From: Poriferisodalis sp965208925
Lineage (GTDB): Bacteria; Actinomycetota; Acidimicrobiia; Acidimicrobiales; Poriferisodalaceae
DNA length: 64,000 nt
Direction of reading: 5' to 3'
NCBI RefSeq assembly: GCF_965208925.1
Contig: NZ_OZ242364.1
Coordinates: 1,550,001-1,614,000 of the forward strand
Every line of letters starts with the position of its first letter. The first letter of the stretch is position 1. Shown in pieces: positions 8,695 to 17,149 of this stretch. The notes under the pieces were generated by a model. It was not told the origin of the DNA, ran no database searches, and was given only the letters and a program-made list of their open reading frames with translations. Both the position numbers and the translations under genes were made by a program.

Positions 8695-9954
8695 ATGCGC
8701 TTCAGCATCTTCTACGAGCACCAGCTGCCCCGTCCTTGGGACGACGGCGCCGAGGCCCGCGTCATCCACGAGGCCCTCGAGCAGGTGCAGCTCGCCGACA
8801 AGCTGGGCTTCAGCACGGTGTGGGAGGTGGAGCACCACTTCCTGGAGGAGTACTCGCACTCCTCGGCGCCGGAGGTGTTCCTGTCGGCCTGCGCTGCGAC
8901 CACCCAGAACATCCGCATCGGCCACGGCATCGTTCCGGTGCTGCCCGGCTACAACCATCCGGCCCGGGTGGCCGAGCGCATCGGCACGCTCGACATCATC
9001 TCGAACGGCCGGGTCGAGTTCGGCACCGGCGAAACGTCGAGCGACATGGAGCTCGGCGGCTTCGAGATCGAGCGGGCCGACAAGCGCGCCATGTGGGAAG
9101 AGGCGGTGCCTGAGATCGCCAAGATGATGGCGCAGTCGCCGTACGAGGGACACACCGGCAAGTTCTTCTCGATGCCGGCGCGCAACGTGGTGCCCAAGCC
9201 ACTGCAGCGCCCGCACCCGCCGATGTGGGTGGCGTGCAGCCAGCGCGACACGATCCTGATGGCGGGCCAGCGGGGCCTCGGTGCGCTGAGCTTCTCGTTC
9301 ATCGACCCTGACGAGGCCCGTCAGTGGGTGTCGGATTACTACGCCGCCTTCGAGGCCTGCACCGACCCGGCGGGACTGGCGCCGAACCCGAACATCGCGG
9401 TGACGACGGGCTTCATGTGCCACCCCGATGAGCAGACGGCGATCGACCGGGGCCTCGACGGCTTCCATTTCTTCGCGTACTCGCTGCTGCACTACTACGC
9501 CTTCGGCACCCACACGCCCGGCGCGACCGACATCTGGAGTCAGTTCGAGGAGAACCGGGAGGAGATGGGATTCGCCAAGCTGACGGCCACGGTGCAGGCA
9601 GCCGTCGGTTCCGAAGGCGCCGAGAACCTGGTCTCGGCCGGCGGTCTGGACTCGCTGCGCGGCTGCATCGGCACACCGGACCAGATCCGCGAGTTCGTGC
9701 GGGCCTACGAGGACGCCGGCGTCGACGAGCTGATCTTCGTGAGCCAGGCGGGCCGCAACCGCCACGAGGACATCTGCGAGTCAATGGAGCTGTTCGCCAA
9801 CGAGGTGATGCCCGAGTTCGCCGAGCGTGCCCCCGATCGGGAAGCCCGCAAGCGTGAGCGCTACGCGGAGACCATCGAGCGCCTGCAGAACTTCCACGGC
9901 CTCGACCTGACGCCCGAGGTCACCACCACCGTCCAAGCTGCCGCGAGCGCCTGA
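8695..9954 (+). CDS. Luciferase-like (LLM class) flavin-dependent oxidoreductase
   Basis: 419 residues from the ATG at 8695, preceded by GAAAGGAA; the open frame extends upstream only as a shadow of the hydrolase gene. MRFSIFYEHQLPRPW, WEVEHHFLEEYSHSSAPEVF and VAERIGTLDIISNGRVEFG are typical of bacterial-luciferase-fold monooxygenases using FMN or F420. The long family with this N terminus is common in actinobacterial catabolic clusters; the substrate is unknown. It is a close paralogue of the gene at 38848-40080. It probably shares a transcript with the upstream serine hydrolase, and a hydrolase/monooxygenase pairing is repeated elsewhere in the window. Confidence 0.85.
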   Translation: MRFSIFYEHQLPRPWDDGAEARVIHEALEQVQLADKLGFSTVWEVEHHFLEEYSHSSAPEVFLSACAATTQNIRIGHGIVPVLPGYNHPARVAERIGTLDIISNGRVEFGTGETSSDMELGGFEIERADKRAMWEEAVPEIAKMMAQSPYEGHTGKFFSMPARNVVPKPLQRPHPPMWVACSQRDTILMAGQRGLGALSFSFIDPDEARQWVSDYYAAFEACTDPAGLAPNPNIAVTTGFMCHPDEQTAIDRGLDGFHFFAYSLLHYYAFGTHTPGATDIWSQFEENREEMGFAKLTATVQAAVGSEGAENLVSAGGLDSLRGCIGTPDQIREFVRAYEDAGVDELIFVSQAGRNRHEDICESMELFANEVMPEFAERAPDREARKRERYAETIERLQNFHGLDLTPEVTTTVQAAASA

Positions 9955-9977
9955 GATCGGTTCGCGCTTCGCCGATC
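9955..9977. terminator. Possible bidirectional hairpin between convergent genes
   Basis: GATCGG and CCGATC form a 6-bp stem around an 11-base loop. It lies between the stop of the LLM gene and the end of the toxin gene and has no T-tract. The stem is weak. Confidence 0.3.
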
Positions 9978-10287
9978 AGCAGTCCGCCATGGCGCCGAGC
10001 GCGGCGCAAACTTCCGGTCGACGGTGGGGCAAGGCGCTGACGCGCTCAGTGAGGTGTGACTTGAGCACCACTCGGAGGTTGTCGAACGACGCTGCACAGG
10101 GGTGGGGGAGTCCATCGTCTGCGTCGAGCGCCAACTCAGTTGGAATGCCCCGCACGGTGCGTGTGATCGGGGCGACGACGAGCTTGTTGAGCACATCGAT
10201 TGCTTCGTTGCGGGTGACGACGAGCACCGGCCGCCGCTCGTTCTCGCTCTCGGCCCACCAGACGTCGCATTGAGCAGGTGTCACCAC
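9976..10287 (-). CDS. Type II toxin, PemK/MazF-family endoribonuclease
   Basis: 103 residues, the usual MazF size. CDVWWAESENERRPVLVVTR, LVVAPITRTVRGIPTEL and CAASFDNLRVV follow the MazF/PemK barrel pattern, with the conserved arginine in ERRPVLVV and the later Ser/Asp-Asn segment. It would cleave mRNA when released from its antitoxin. The GTG start overlaps the end of the upstream antitoxin gene by 7 bases, the usual coupled toxin-antitoxin order. The cleavage motif cannot be predicted. Confidence 0.85.
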   Translation of the reverse strand: MVTPAQCDVWWAESENERRPVLVVTRNEAIDVLNKLVVAPITRTVRGIPTELALDADDGLPHPCAASFDNLRVVLKSHLTERVSALPHRRPEVCAALGAMADC

Positions 10288-10529
10288 GGCTCCTCAGCGA
10301 TGAGCGTCCGGGTGCTGTGGGCCGCCCATTCCAGTTCGTCGTCCGTCTCGGGAATCCGGCGGTACGCGTCCACGATGGCCTCGCCGATCTGGCGCCGTCG
10401 CCTGCGGTCGAGCATTTCTTCAAGGGCACGCCGCACCGCATCTGAACGGGATCGCGCATCCCCGCTGGCGACGAGTTCGTCAAGCTGGGCGAGCAGGCTG
10501 TCATCGATCCGCGCCACCAGTTGCGTCAT
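10281..10529 (-). CDS. Ribbon-helix-helix antitoxin
   Basis: 82 residues. MTQLVARIDDSLLAQLDEL followed by RSRSDAVRRALEEML is a ribbon-helix-helix DNA-binding domain (beta strand, two helices) as in CopG/ParD/MazE-like antitoxins. The C-terminal half, with the acidic segment around PETDDELEW, should wrap and inhibit the toxin. The N-terminal domain normally represses the operon's own promoter. It lies immediately upstream of, and overlaps, the MazF-like toxin gene. Confidence 0.85.
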   Translation of the reverse strand: MTQLVARIDDSLLAQLDELVASGDARSRSDAVRRALEEMLDRRRRRQIGEAIVDAYRRIPETDDELEWAAHSTRTLIAEEPW

Positions 10530-10623
10530 GCATTGAGTCTAACGAAATGCAATACAGATCGCAGCGCGGCAATGACCCCGAGGCCGCGGGAAGGCGGTGT
10601 GGACTCGCAGCTCACGCTCTGCC

Positions 10624-13026
10624 TCAGTGCGTTTGAGCCGCGGCGGGCTCCTGAACCACTCCTCGGGCCATCAGCTCGCCCACCTCTTCGGGCGCGTAGT
10701 TCAGCACATCGGTCAGGACCTCGACGGTGTGCTGGCCCAGCAGGGGCGCCGGGCGCCGCAATCCGTTGGGGCCGTCTCTCAAGCGCCAGGGGATGCCTGG
10801 CACCACCCGGTCCCCGGTGAGCGGGTGGTGGGGCCGTTCGAGCATGCCGATCGCTTCGAAGTGGGCGTCGCCCGTCCACAGCTCGTGTGACGTCACCGAC
10901 CCGAAGGCAGTCACGCCGGCTGCCTGCAGCTCTTCGGTGATCTGCCGGCGATCTCGCGACTGCGTCCATGCCGAGATGGCGGCGTCGAGCTCGGCTTCGT
11001 TCCGCTTGCGATCTGCAGCTGTCGCGAACTCTGGCCGCCGGGCGAGGCCAGGATCGATGACCGCGCACAGCGACTGCCACATGGGTTCGTCGGTGCAGGC
11101 GATGGTGACCCATTCGTCGTCGCCGTGAGCCCGGTAGCAGTTGTGCGGCGACCAGATCGGATCGTGGTTGCCGAGGGGAGCGGGCGATCGGCCGTCGGTC
11201 ACGTACTGCATCCAGCCTTCGCCGACCGTCGCTGCGACGGCTTCTGTCATCGCGACGTCGATCGTGGCCGCGATGCCGCTGTGGCGGCGAGCTGCGAGTG
11301 ATGCCACCACCGCCCATGCAGCGGTGATACCCGTGCATGGATCGCCGACAGCCACACCGGTCTCGAGCGCCGGACCGTCCTCGTAGCCGTTGGAGGCGTA
11401 CAGGCCGGCGAACGCCCCGCCCGCGGGCCCGTACGCCACATATTCGGCACAGGGTCCAGTGCTTCCATAGCCGGACAGCGAGGCGATGACGATGTCCGGG
11501 TTGATGGCGCGCAGTTGCTCGGCACCGAACCCGAGCCGATCCATGACGCCGACGCCGAAGTTGTCGACCGCTACGTCGCTGATGGCGACGAGCCGTGCAA
11601 CGACCTCCGCGGCATCGGGGTGCGACAAGTCGATGCCGACACTGCGCTTGTCGGAGTTGTAGAGCTGGAACAGGCCCGAGGTGTCATGTGGCGGCGGCGG
11701 GCTGTCGGGCGGGTTCAGCGGCAGCCGCCGGAACATGCACAGATGGTCGGGAGACTCGAGCTTGATGACGTCGGCTCCGAGGTGGGCCAAGATCTGGGTG
11801 CAGAACGGACCGGCCCAGATCCAGGTGAAGTCACAGACCCGCACTCCCTCAAGCGGGCGGCGCCCCCGGGTTGCGGCGGAGCTGCTGTTGGTTCCCGTGA
11901 CGGCTTCGGCATTGCGGACCGGAACCGTGCGGTGCCGCCAGCCTTCTCCCTCGTGGGCGCCGGCGTCGGGTGCTTCGGCAGCCAGACGCCACCACGGCTG
12001 ATCCATCTGGAACCCCGGCCCCGGCAGCTTCAGCCCGTCGGGGGTTGTGGCGAAGAACCCGCGCTCGGCGAAGTGCTCGTTGGCTTCGAGCTGGGCCATC
12101 GTGTTGACCGGTGTCACCGCAACTCGGGCAGCCTGGGCCGCGTGGTAGATCTCGTCGGCCTGCTGATCGGCGAACCATTCCGCCAGATACATGTTGAGGA
12201 CATCGGCGTTCTGGGTCCGGTCCGGCCCGGTGGCGAACACCTCGAGTGACGCCCATTCGGGCGAGCCCATGAGCTCGACGAAGGCCTCCCACTGGGATTG
12301 CTCGGGACAGATGAGCTGCAGCAGCCCATCGGTGCACTGGAAGATCCGCCACGGCACCACCGTGCGGGTGCCGAGCCGGGAGGCCACCACGCCCAGGAAC
12401 GAGACTGCGGCAGGAGCGACTTCGGTGATCTTGGCTGCTGCTGCGACGGCGGCGAAGTCGATGTGCTCGCCCTGGCCGCTCACGGCGGCTCGCTCGGTGG
12501 CCGCAAGGGCCACGATCGCGGCCACGCTGGCCACGTTGATGTTGGCGTGATGGCCCGGCGCTTTCAGGGGCGGCAGGTCGGGATCAGTGGCACCGCCCGG
12601 TGACAGATTCCCCCAGCTGGATGCGTGGATGACGTTGATCTCGGCGGCGTCATAGTGCGCATATGGCCCGGTGAGTCCGAACGAAGTGAAGGCAAGCACG
12701 ACAAGCTGGCTGTTCTGCTGCGTCAGATCCGGCAGGTCGCGGCGATCGTGGATCACCATGTCGGCACCGCGGATCAGCTCATCGCTCAGTGATCGGACAG
12801 ACCGCTTGTTGGAATTCAGCCATCGGTGAACATCGTGGGGCCGCAACCGGACCGCGTCGTTGCCGTTCTCGACGCGTATGACGTCGGCGCCCAGGTCGGC
12901 ATAGAGCTTCGCCGCCCAGGCGATTCCCACACCGCCGGCAAGCTCCAGCACCCGCACATGAGACAATCCGGCTTCGGAAGCCGTGGGCGTTGGGCGTCGG
13001 GACGGCATAGGCGCTTCTTCGGCCAT
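10624..13026 (-). CDS. Double-domain CaiB/BaiF (class III) CoA-transferase
   Basis: 800 residues containing two CaiB/BaiF domains, ~20-345 and ~395-760. Each starts with the family pattern (VRVLELAGG...LGADVIRVE and VRVCDFTWIWAGPF...LGADVIKLE). The family moves CoA between carboxylic acids through an aspartyl-CoA thioester. The C-terminal domain keeps the catalytic aspartate in GDPCTG (D562). The aligned position of the N-terminal domain is histidine (APGHHAN, H159), so that half is probably structural. The CoA donor and acceptor are unknown. It sits in a catabolic block next to an MFS permease and CoxL- and thiolase-like enzymes. A paralogue with the same asymmetry lies at 50950-53451. Confidence 0.87.
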   Translation of the reverse strand: MAEEAPMPSRRPTPTASEAGLSHVRVLELAGGVGIAWAAKLYADLGADVIRVENGNDAVRLRPHDVHRWLNSNKRSVRSLSDELIRGADMVIHDRRDLPDLTQQNSQLVVLAFTSFGLTGPYAHYDAAEINVIHASSWGNLSPGGATDPDLPPLKAPGHHANINVASVAAIVALAATERAAVSGQGEHIDFAAVAAAAKITEVAPAAVSFLGVVASRLGTRTVVPWRIFQCTDGLLQLICPEQSQWEAFVELMGSPEWASLEVFATGPDRTQNADVLNMYLAEWFADQQADEIYHAAQAARVAVTPVNTMAQLEANEHFAERGFFATTPDGLKLPGPGFQMDQPWWRLAAEAPDAGAHEGEGWRHRTVPVRNAEAVTGTNSSSAATRGRRPLEGVRVCDFTWIWAGPFCTQILAHLGADVIKLESPDHLCMFRRLPLNPPDSPPPPHDTSGLFQLYNSDKRSVGIDLSHPDAAEVVARLVAISDVAVDNFGVGVMDRLGFGAEQLRAINPDIVIASLSGYGSTGPCAEYVAYGPAGGAFAGLYASNGYEDGPALETGVAVGDPCTGITAAWAVVASLAARRHSGIAATIDVAMTEAVAATVGEGWMQYVTDGRSPAPLGNHDPIWSPHNCYRAHGDDEWVTIACTDEPMWQSLCAVIDPGLARRPEFATAADRKRNEAELDAAISAWTQSRDRRQITEELQAAGVTAFGSVTSHELWTGDAHFEAIGMLERPHHPLTGDRVVPGIPWRLRDGPNGLRRPAPLLGQHTVEVLTDVLNYAPEEVGELMARGVVQEPAAAQTH

Positions 13027-13150
13027 GACTGCCCCCGTTCGTCGCGCGGCGATCGTAGGCGCGAGCGGCTGCGCCCCGGGCAGCAGTGCGAACGCCTAAA
13101 TCCCTCCAGCGGCTGCGAAGTAGCGTGCGGGGGCTTATGGGGAGACGGCG

Positions 13151-14308
13151 GTGAACGGCGAGTGGCGCCGTGCGCTGCTCTATCTCGGCGGTTCGATGGG
13201 GCCGCTCGGCACCTTCGTGATGCTGCCGATGATCCCCGAGCTGCGCACGACCTACTCGGTCACGACCGCTCAGATCGGGTGGGCGCTGTGGTGCTACCTG
13301 CTGCCGTTCGCAGGCCTGTTGCTGGTGTCGGGCACGATTGCCGACCGCTGGGGCCGATCCCGGATACTCCGTCCGGCGATCGCCCTGTACGCCGTCGCGA
13401 CGGCGGCATGTGCCATCGCCCCGTCATACCTGTGGTTCCTGGTGGCTCGTGTCGCGCAAGGCTCGATGAACGCGTTCATCACCCCGCTGCTGCTGGCAGC
13501 GCTGACCGAGGCGGTGGCCGCATCGGGCGTGGGCCGGATCGTGGGCCGCTATGCCGCCGGTCAGGCGCTCGGCCAGCTGACGGCTCCGATACTGGGCGGC
13601 CTGAGCGCCGATGTGAACTGGCGGCTGGCGTTCCTGGCGACGGCCGTCGTCGGTGCCGCCATTGCCCTGCTGATGCCGAACCCCGCCGACGCAGGAACCA
13701 GCGCTGCCGGCACGACCCAGACGCTCGGCGCACGTCCCCGCATGCGTACATTGCTGCGCCGCCCGGTGCTGCTGCTGGCAGCCACCGCGCTGCTGAGCGC
13801 CCTCGGACCCATCGGGGCGCGGGTGCTCGTGGGCCTGAGCAGTCGCGACGTCATCGGGTTGACGGGATCCAGGACCGGCCTGCTGCTGTTCGCAGGCGGG
13901 GTGGCCGGCATGGCAGCAGCGCCGCTGTGGGGGATCGTGCTGGATCGCTGGGGCGGGCGCCAGGCCGCCACCGTGGCCATCGCCGTCTGCTCGGGACTGG
14001 TCGCCATGCTGCCGGTTGCCCGATCGGCCTGGACGCTGGCGGCCATCTGGCTTGTCGCAGGCGCCGCGACGCAGACCGTCGTGGTCAGCTTTCAGTCGCT
14101 GGCCTCGGTGGCTGCGCCTGACAACCGGGGGGGTGCGCTGTCGTTCACCCTGTCCCACCGCTTCGTCGGCCACGCCATCGGCTCGGTGGTCTGGCTGCCC
14201 CTCTTCACGGTCAGCCCGACTGCCACCTACCTCGCCTCGGCCGGAATCGGCGTTGCAGCCCTGATCGCCGTGCTGGCGAGCGGGCTCAACACCACCGAGC
14301 CGCGCTGA
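13151..14308 (+). CDS. MFS transporter
   Basis: 385 residues, about 12 hydrophobic segments. The MFS signature between helices 2 and 3 is visible as GTIADRWGRSRIL, and its second-half counterpart as GIVLDRWGGRQAA. The start is GTG at 13151, preceded by GGAGACGGCG. It is a proton-driven permease or exporter of unknown substrate. It diverges from the CaiB/BaiF gene and converges with the CoxL-like gene. Its place between catabolic enzymes suggests transport of an organic acid or drug-like compound, but nothing in the sequence fixes this. Confidence 0.83.
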   Translation: MNGEWRRALLYLGGSMGPLGTFVMLPMIPELRTTYSVTTAQIGWALWCYLLPFAGLLLVSGTIADRWGRSRILRPAIALYAVATAACAIAPSYLWFLVARVAQGSMNAFITPLLLAALTEAVAASGVGRIVGRYAAGQALGQLTAPILGGLSADVNWRLAFLATAVVGAAIALLMPNPADAGTSAAGTTQTLGARPRMRTLLRRPVLLLAATALLSALGPIGARVLVGLSSRDVIGLTGSRTGLLLFAGGVAGMAAAPLWGIVLDRWGGRQAATVAIAVCSGLVAMLPVARSAWTLAAIWLVAGAATQTVVVSFQSLASVAAPDNRGGALSFTLSHRFVGHAIGSVVWLPLFTVSPTATYLASAGIGVAALIAVLASGLNTTEPR

Positions 14309-14345
14309 ACCTGCCCCCAGGCGCCGCCACGCGGCATGGATGTCG

Positions 14346-16616
14346 CTAGTGCTCTTGCAGGTGCCGCCAGACCCGTTCGGGCGTACAGGGCAGCTCGACG
14401 TGGCGCACACCGAGATGCGACAGCGCATCCACCACGGCGTTGTGCACTGCCGGTGTGGCCCCGATGGTGCCCGACTCGCCGATCCCCTTCGCGCCGAGCG
14501 GGTTGCGATCGGTCGGGGTCTCGAGCGGGATCCGCTCGAAGCTCGGCAGCTCCGCGGCTGATGCGATGGCGTAGTCCATGAAGTTGCCGGTCAGCGGGTT
14601 GCCGTCCTCGTCATAGACGAACACCTCGCCGAGCGCATGGGCGATCCCCGACGCAACCCCGCCGTGCACCTGGCCTTCCACGATCATCGGGTTCACGATC
14701 ACGCCGGCGTCGTCGCAGGTCACATGGCGCAGCGGCGTGACCTGGCCGGTGTCGCTGTCGACCTCTACGACCGAGAGCTGCACGCCGAAGGGGAACGTGG
14801 CGGCCGGCGGCTGGAAATCGCTCTCAGCGTGCAGCTCGCCGCCTTCGGAGCGGATGACATGAGCAGCGATCTGAGCCCAGTCGAGTGACCGGGCGGGGGT
14901 GCCGACCACGGCGAACGTGCCCGCGTCGACGTCCAGCACGATGTCGGCGGGATCGGCCTCGAGCATCGTCGCGGCCGCCTCCCTGGCCTGCTCGACCACA
15001 GCCTGCGCTGCTTCGAAGACTGCCACCCCGCCCGTCTGCAGCGAGCGGGAGCCGCCGGTGCCGCCGCCACGCTTGACCTCGTCGGTGTCGCCGTGGCGTA
15101 CCTCGATCTTCTCGAACGCAATGCCGGTGAGGTCGCTCGCGATCTGGGCGTATGCCGTGTGGTGGCCCTGGCCGTGATTGGACGAGCCGGTGAGCACCAG
15201 CGCCGATCCGTCGTCGCGGACTTCCAGGCTGCCGAACTCCGGCGCGCCCATCGGGTTCGAGATCTCCACGTACGCGCTCCAGCCCAGTCCGAGCAGCCTC
15301 GGCGAGCCCGCTGAGCGGCGCCGCTCCTGCTCGGCCCGCAGGCCGGCATAGTCCGCGGCCTCCATCACGGCGTCGAGGGCCTTGGCGTACTCGCCCGAGT
15401 CCATGTCCGCGCCGGTCGGTGTCGTGAACGGGAACGCCTCAGGAGGGATGAAGTTGCGGCGGCGCAGCTCGCCCGGGTCCATCTCGATCTCCGCCGCGAA
15501 CAGGTCCATCATCCGCTCGATCGCCAGCGCCGCCTCCGGGCGCCCAGCGCCCCGGTACGCGCCCACCGGGGCAGTGTTCGTCGTGACCGAGTTCGTGGAG
15601 ACCGCCACGTTCGGGATGTCGTAGACGCCGGTCGCCATGATGCGGACGAACATCGGCAGTACCGAACCGACCATCGGGTAGGCGCCGGCGTCTTGCAGCG
15701 CATCCACCTCGTATGCCGTCACGTCGCCGTCTCGGGTGCCCCCGAGGCGTGCGGCATACGAGATTGCCCGAGCGTGCGTGAAGCCGATCATGGCCTCCGA
15801 ACGTGTCTCGGCCCAGCGCACCGGCCGTCCGAGACGGCAGGTCAGGCGGGCAATCACGAAATCCTCGACGTACTGGGCGTTCTTGGCCCCGAATCCACCG
15901 CCCACATCGGGCGTGATGACGTGCACCTGGCTGGGCTCCAGCCCGCAGAAGGCAGAGATGGTGTCGCGGGTCTGATGCGGGAACTGGGTGCATGCCCAGT
16001 AGGTGAGCCGCTGTGCGCCGGCGTCCCACGAGGCAAGGGCCGTGCGAGGCTCGAGCGGGGCCGCAGTCATCCGGGGGTTGTCAAACGCCAGCTCGACAAC
16101 GACCTCGCAGTCGGCGAAGGGATCCTGCCCGTTCTGCTGGCTCGGCGGGATGGCGAACACCGTGTTGGTCTCGGCTTCGGGGAACAGCAGACGGTCATTG
16201 AGCGCGGCCTCGGCGGTGTCCAGCAGAGCGTCAAGCGGTTCGTAGTCGGCATACACCAGCTCGGCGGCGTCGGTCGCCTGGGACTGCGACTCGGCGACCA
16301 CCACGGCGTACGGCTCGCCCACATACCGCACCCGATCTGTCGCCAGCGGGGAGCGCAGCATCTGCTGATTGAGCATGGGCATGCGAGGCGGATCGGCGCT
16401 GAGCTCGAGATCGGCTGCGGTGAAGGCGCCCACCACGCCAGGCATCTGCCGTGCTTCGTCGAGCTGGATGGCCGTGATGTCGGCGTGGGCCATCGTCGAT
16501 CGGACGAACACTGCGTGCAGTGCGCCTTCGCATTCGATGTCATCGACGTACGTGCCGCCGATGGTGAGGAGTTCTGGGTCTTCCTTCCGCTCCACGCGGG
16601 TGCCGAGCATGCTCAT
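14346..16616 (-). CDS. CoxL-type molybdopterin-binding hydroxylase large subunit (form II)
   Basis: 756 residues, the normal length of the xanthine dehydrogenase/CO dehydrogenase large subunit. It opens with GTRVERKEDPELLTIGG and carries the active-site loop AYRGAGR near residue 349. This is the form II signature, in place of the AYxCSFR loop of true CO dehydrogenase. The catalytic glutamate lies in GIGESG near residue 712. It binds the molybdenum cofactor and hydroxylates an organic substrate with water as oxygen donor. The usual FAD (CoxM) and 2Fe-2S (CoxS) subunits are not next to it, so it must pair with subunits encoded elsewhere or be an orphan. An alternative start is the Met two codons later. 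Confidence 0.85.
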   Translation of the reverse strand: MSMLGTRVERKEDPELLTIGGTYVDDIECEGALHAVFVRSTMAHADITAIQLDEARQMPGVVGAFTAADLELSADPPRMPMLNQQMLRSPLATDRVRYVGEPYAVVVAESQSQATDAAELVYADYEPLDALLDTAEAALNDRLLFPEAETNTVFAIPPSQQNGQDPFADCEVVVELAFDNPRMTAAPLEPRTALASWDAGAQRLTYWACTQFPHQTRDTISAFCGLEPSQVHVITPDVGGGFGAKNAQYVEDFVIARLTCRLGRPVRWAETRSEAMIGFTHARAISYAARLGGTRDGDVTAYEVDALQDAGAYPMVGSVLPMFVRIMATGVYDIPNVAVSTNSVTTNTAPVGAYRGAGRPEAALAIERMMDLFAAEIEMDPGELRRRNFIPPEAFPFTTPTGADMDSGEYAKALDAVMEAADYAGLRAEQERRRSAGSPRLLGLGWSAYVEISNPMGAPEFGSLEVRDDGSALVLTGSSNHGQGHHTAYAQIASDLTGIAFEKIEVRHGDTDEVKRGGGTGGSRSLQTGGVAVFEAAQAVVEQAREAAATMLEADPADIVLDVDAGTFAVVGTPARSLDWAQIAAHVIRSEGGELHAESDFQPPAATFPFGVQLSVVEVDSDTGQVTPLRHVTCDDAGVIVNPMIVEGQVHGGVASGIAHALGEVFVYDEDGNPLTGNFMDYAIASAAELPSFERIPLETPTDRNPLGAKGIGESGTIGATPAVHNAVVDALSHLGVRHVELPCTPERVWRHLQEH

Positions 16617-16689
16617 GGGCAGGGGGATCCTCCGGTTGGCGACGGCCGGAGGGTAATCAGCGCTGACCGGTCAAAGGGCGATCGGGCCC

Positions 16690-17109
16690 CTAGGCCGGGT
16701 CGACCCAGAGGTAGGCGAACTCGGTGCCTCGAGGCTCCACCGAGACGCGCACGGGCCGCCCGAGGCCGGCCTCGCCTGGACCCGCATCGCGCAGTGAGCC
16801 GACAATGCGAGGGCCCTCGTCGAGCTCCACCACTGCGGTGATGTACGGCAGCTCGTCGGCCCAACCGCGATCGATGGTGAAGTGGTTCACCGCCATCGAG
16901 TAGATGCGGCCGCTGCCGGCAACGGGCGCGAAGTCGTAGCTGCGGCTGTGGCACGACGGGCAGTACCAGCGCGGGGGGTGACGGAACAGCGCGCAGTCGG
17001 TGCACCGCTGGATGCACAGCGTCCCTGCTTCCAGGCAGGCCAGGTGGAATTCGAGATTCAGGCCCTCCGGCTTGGGCACGTATTTGCGGGCCGGCTTGGC
17101 TGTGTTCAT
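16690..17109 (-). CDS. DUF35 Zn-ribbon/OB-fold protein
   Basis: 139 residues. Four cysteines (C36, C39, C50, C53) in CTDC...CPSC form the rubredoxin-like zinc ribbon. The following ~80 residues form the OB fold (GSGRIYSMAVNHF, ITAVVELDEGPRIVG). DUF35 proteins bind thiolase-fold partners and help hold acyl-CoA substrates, for example ChsH2 with the aldolase Ltp2 in steroid catabolism. Directly downstream of the thiolase homologue on the same strand with a ~40-base gap, it is most likely that protein's partner. Confidence 0.85.
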   Translation of the reverse strand: MNTAKPARKYVPKPEGLNLEFHLACLEAGTLCIQRCTDCALFRHPPRWYCPSCHSRSYDFAPVAGSGRIYSMAVNHFTIDRGWADELPYITAVVELDEGPRIVGSLRDAGPGEAGLGRPVRVSVEPRGTEFAYLWVDPA

Positions 17110-17149
17110 TGGATTGGGTTCATCGGATCGGGTTCATCGCGGCCGGTCC

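Noticed and set aside
14346..16616. Carbon monoxide dehydrogenase (form I)
   Set aside because: The active-site loop is AYRGAGR, not AYxCSFR, and coxM/coxS are missing, so CO oxidation is not supported.
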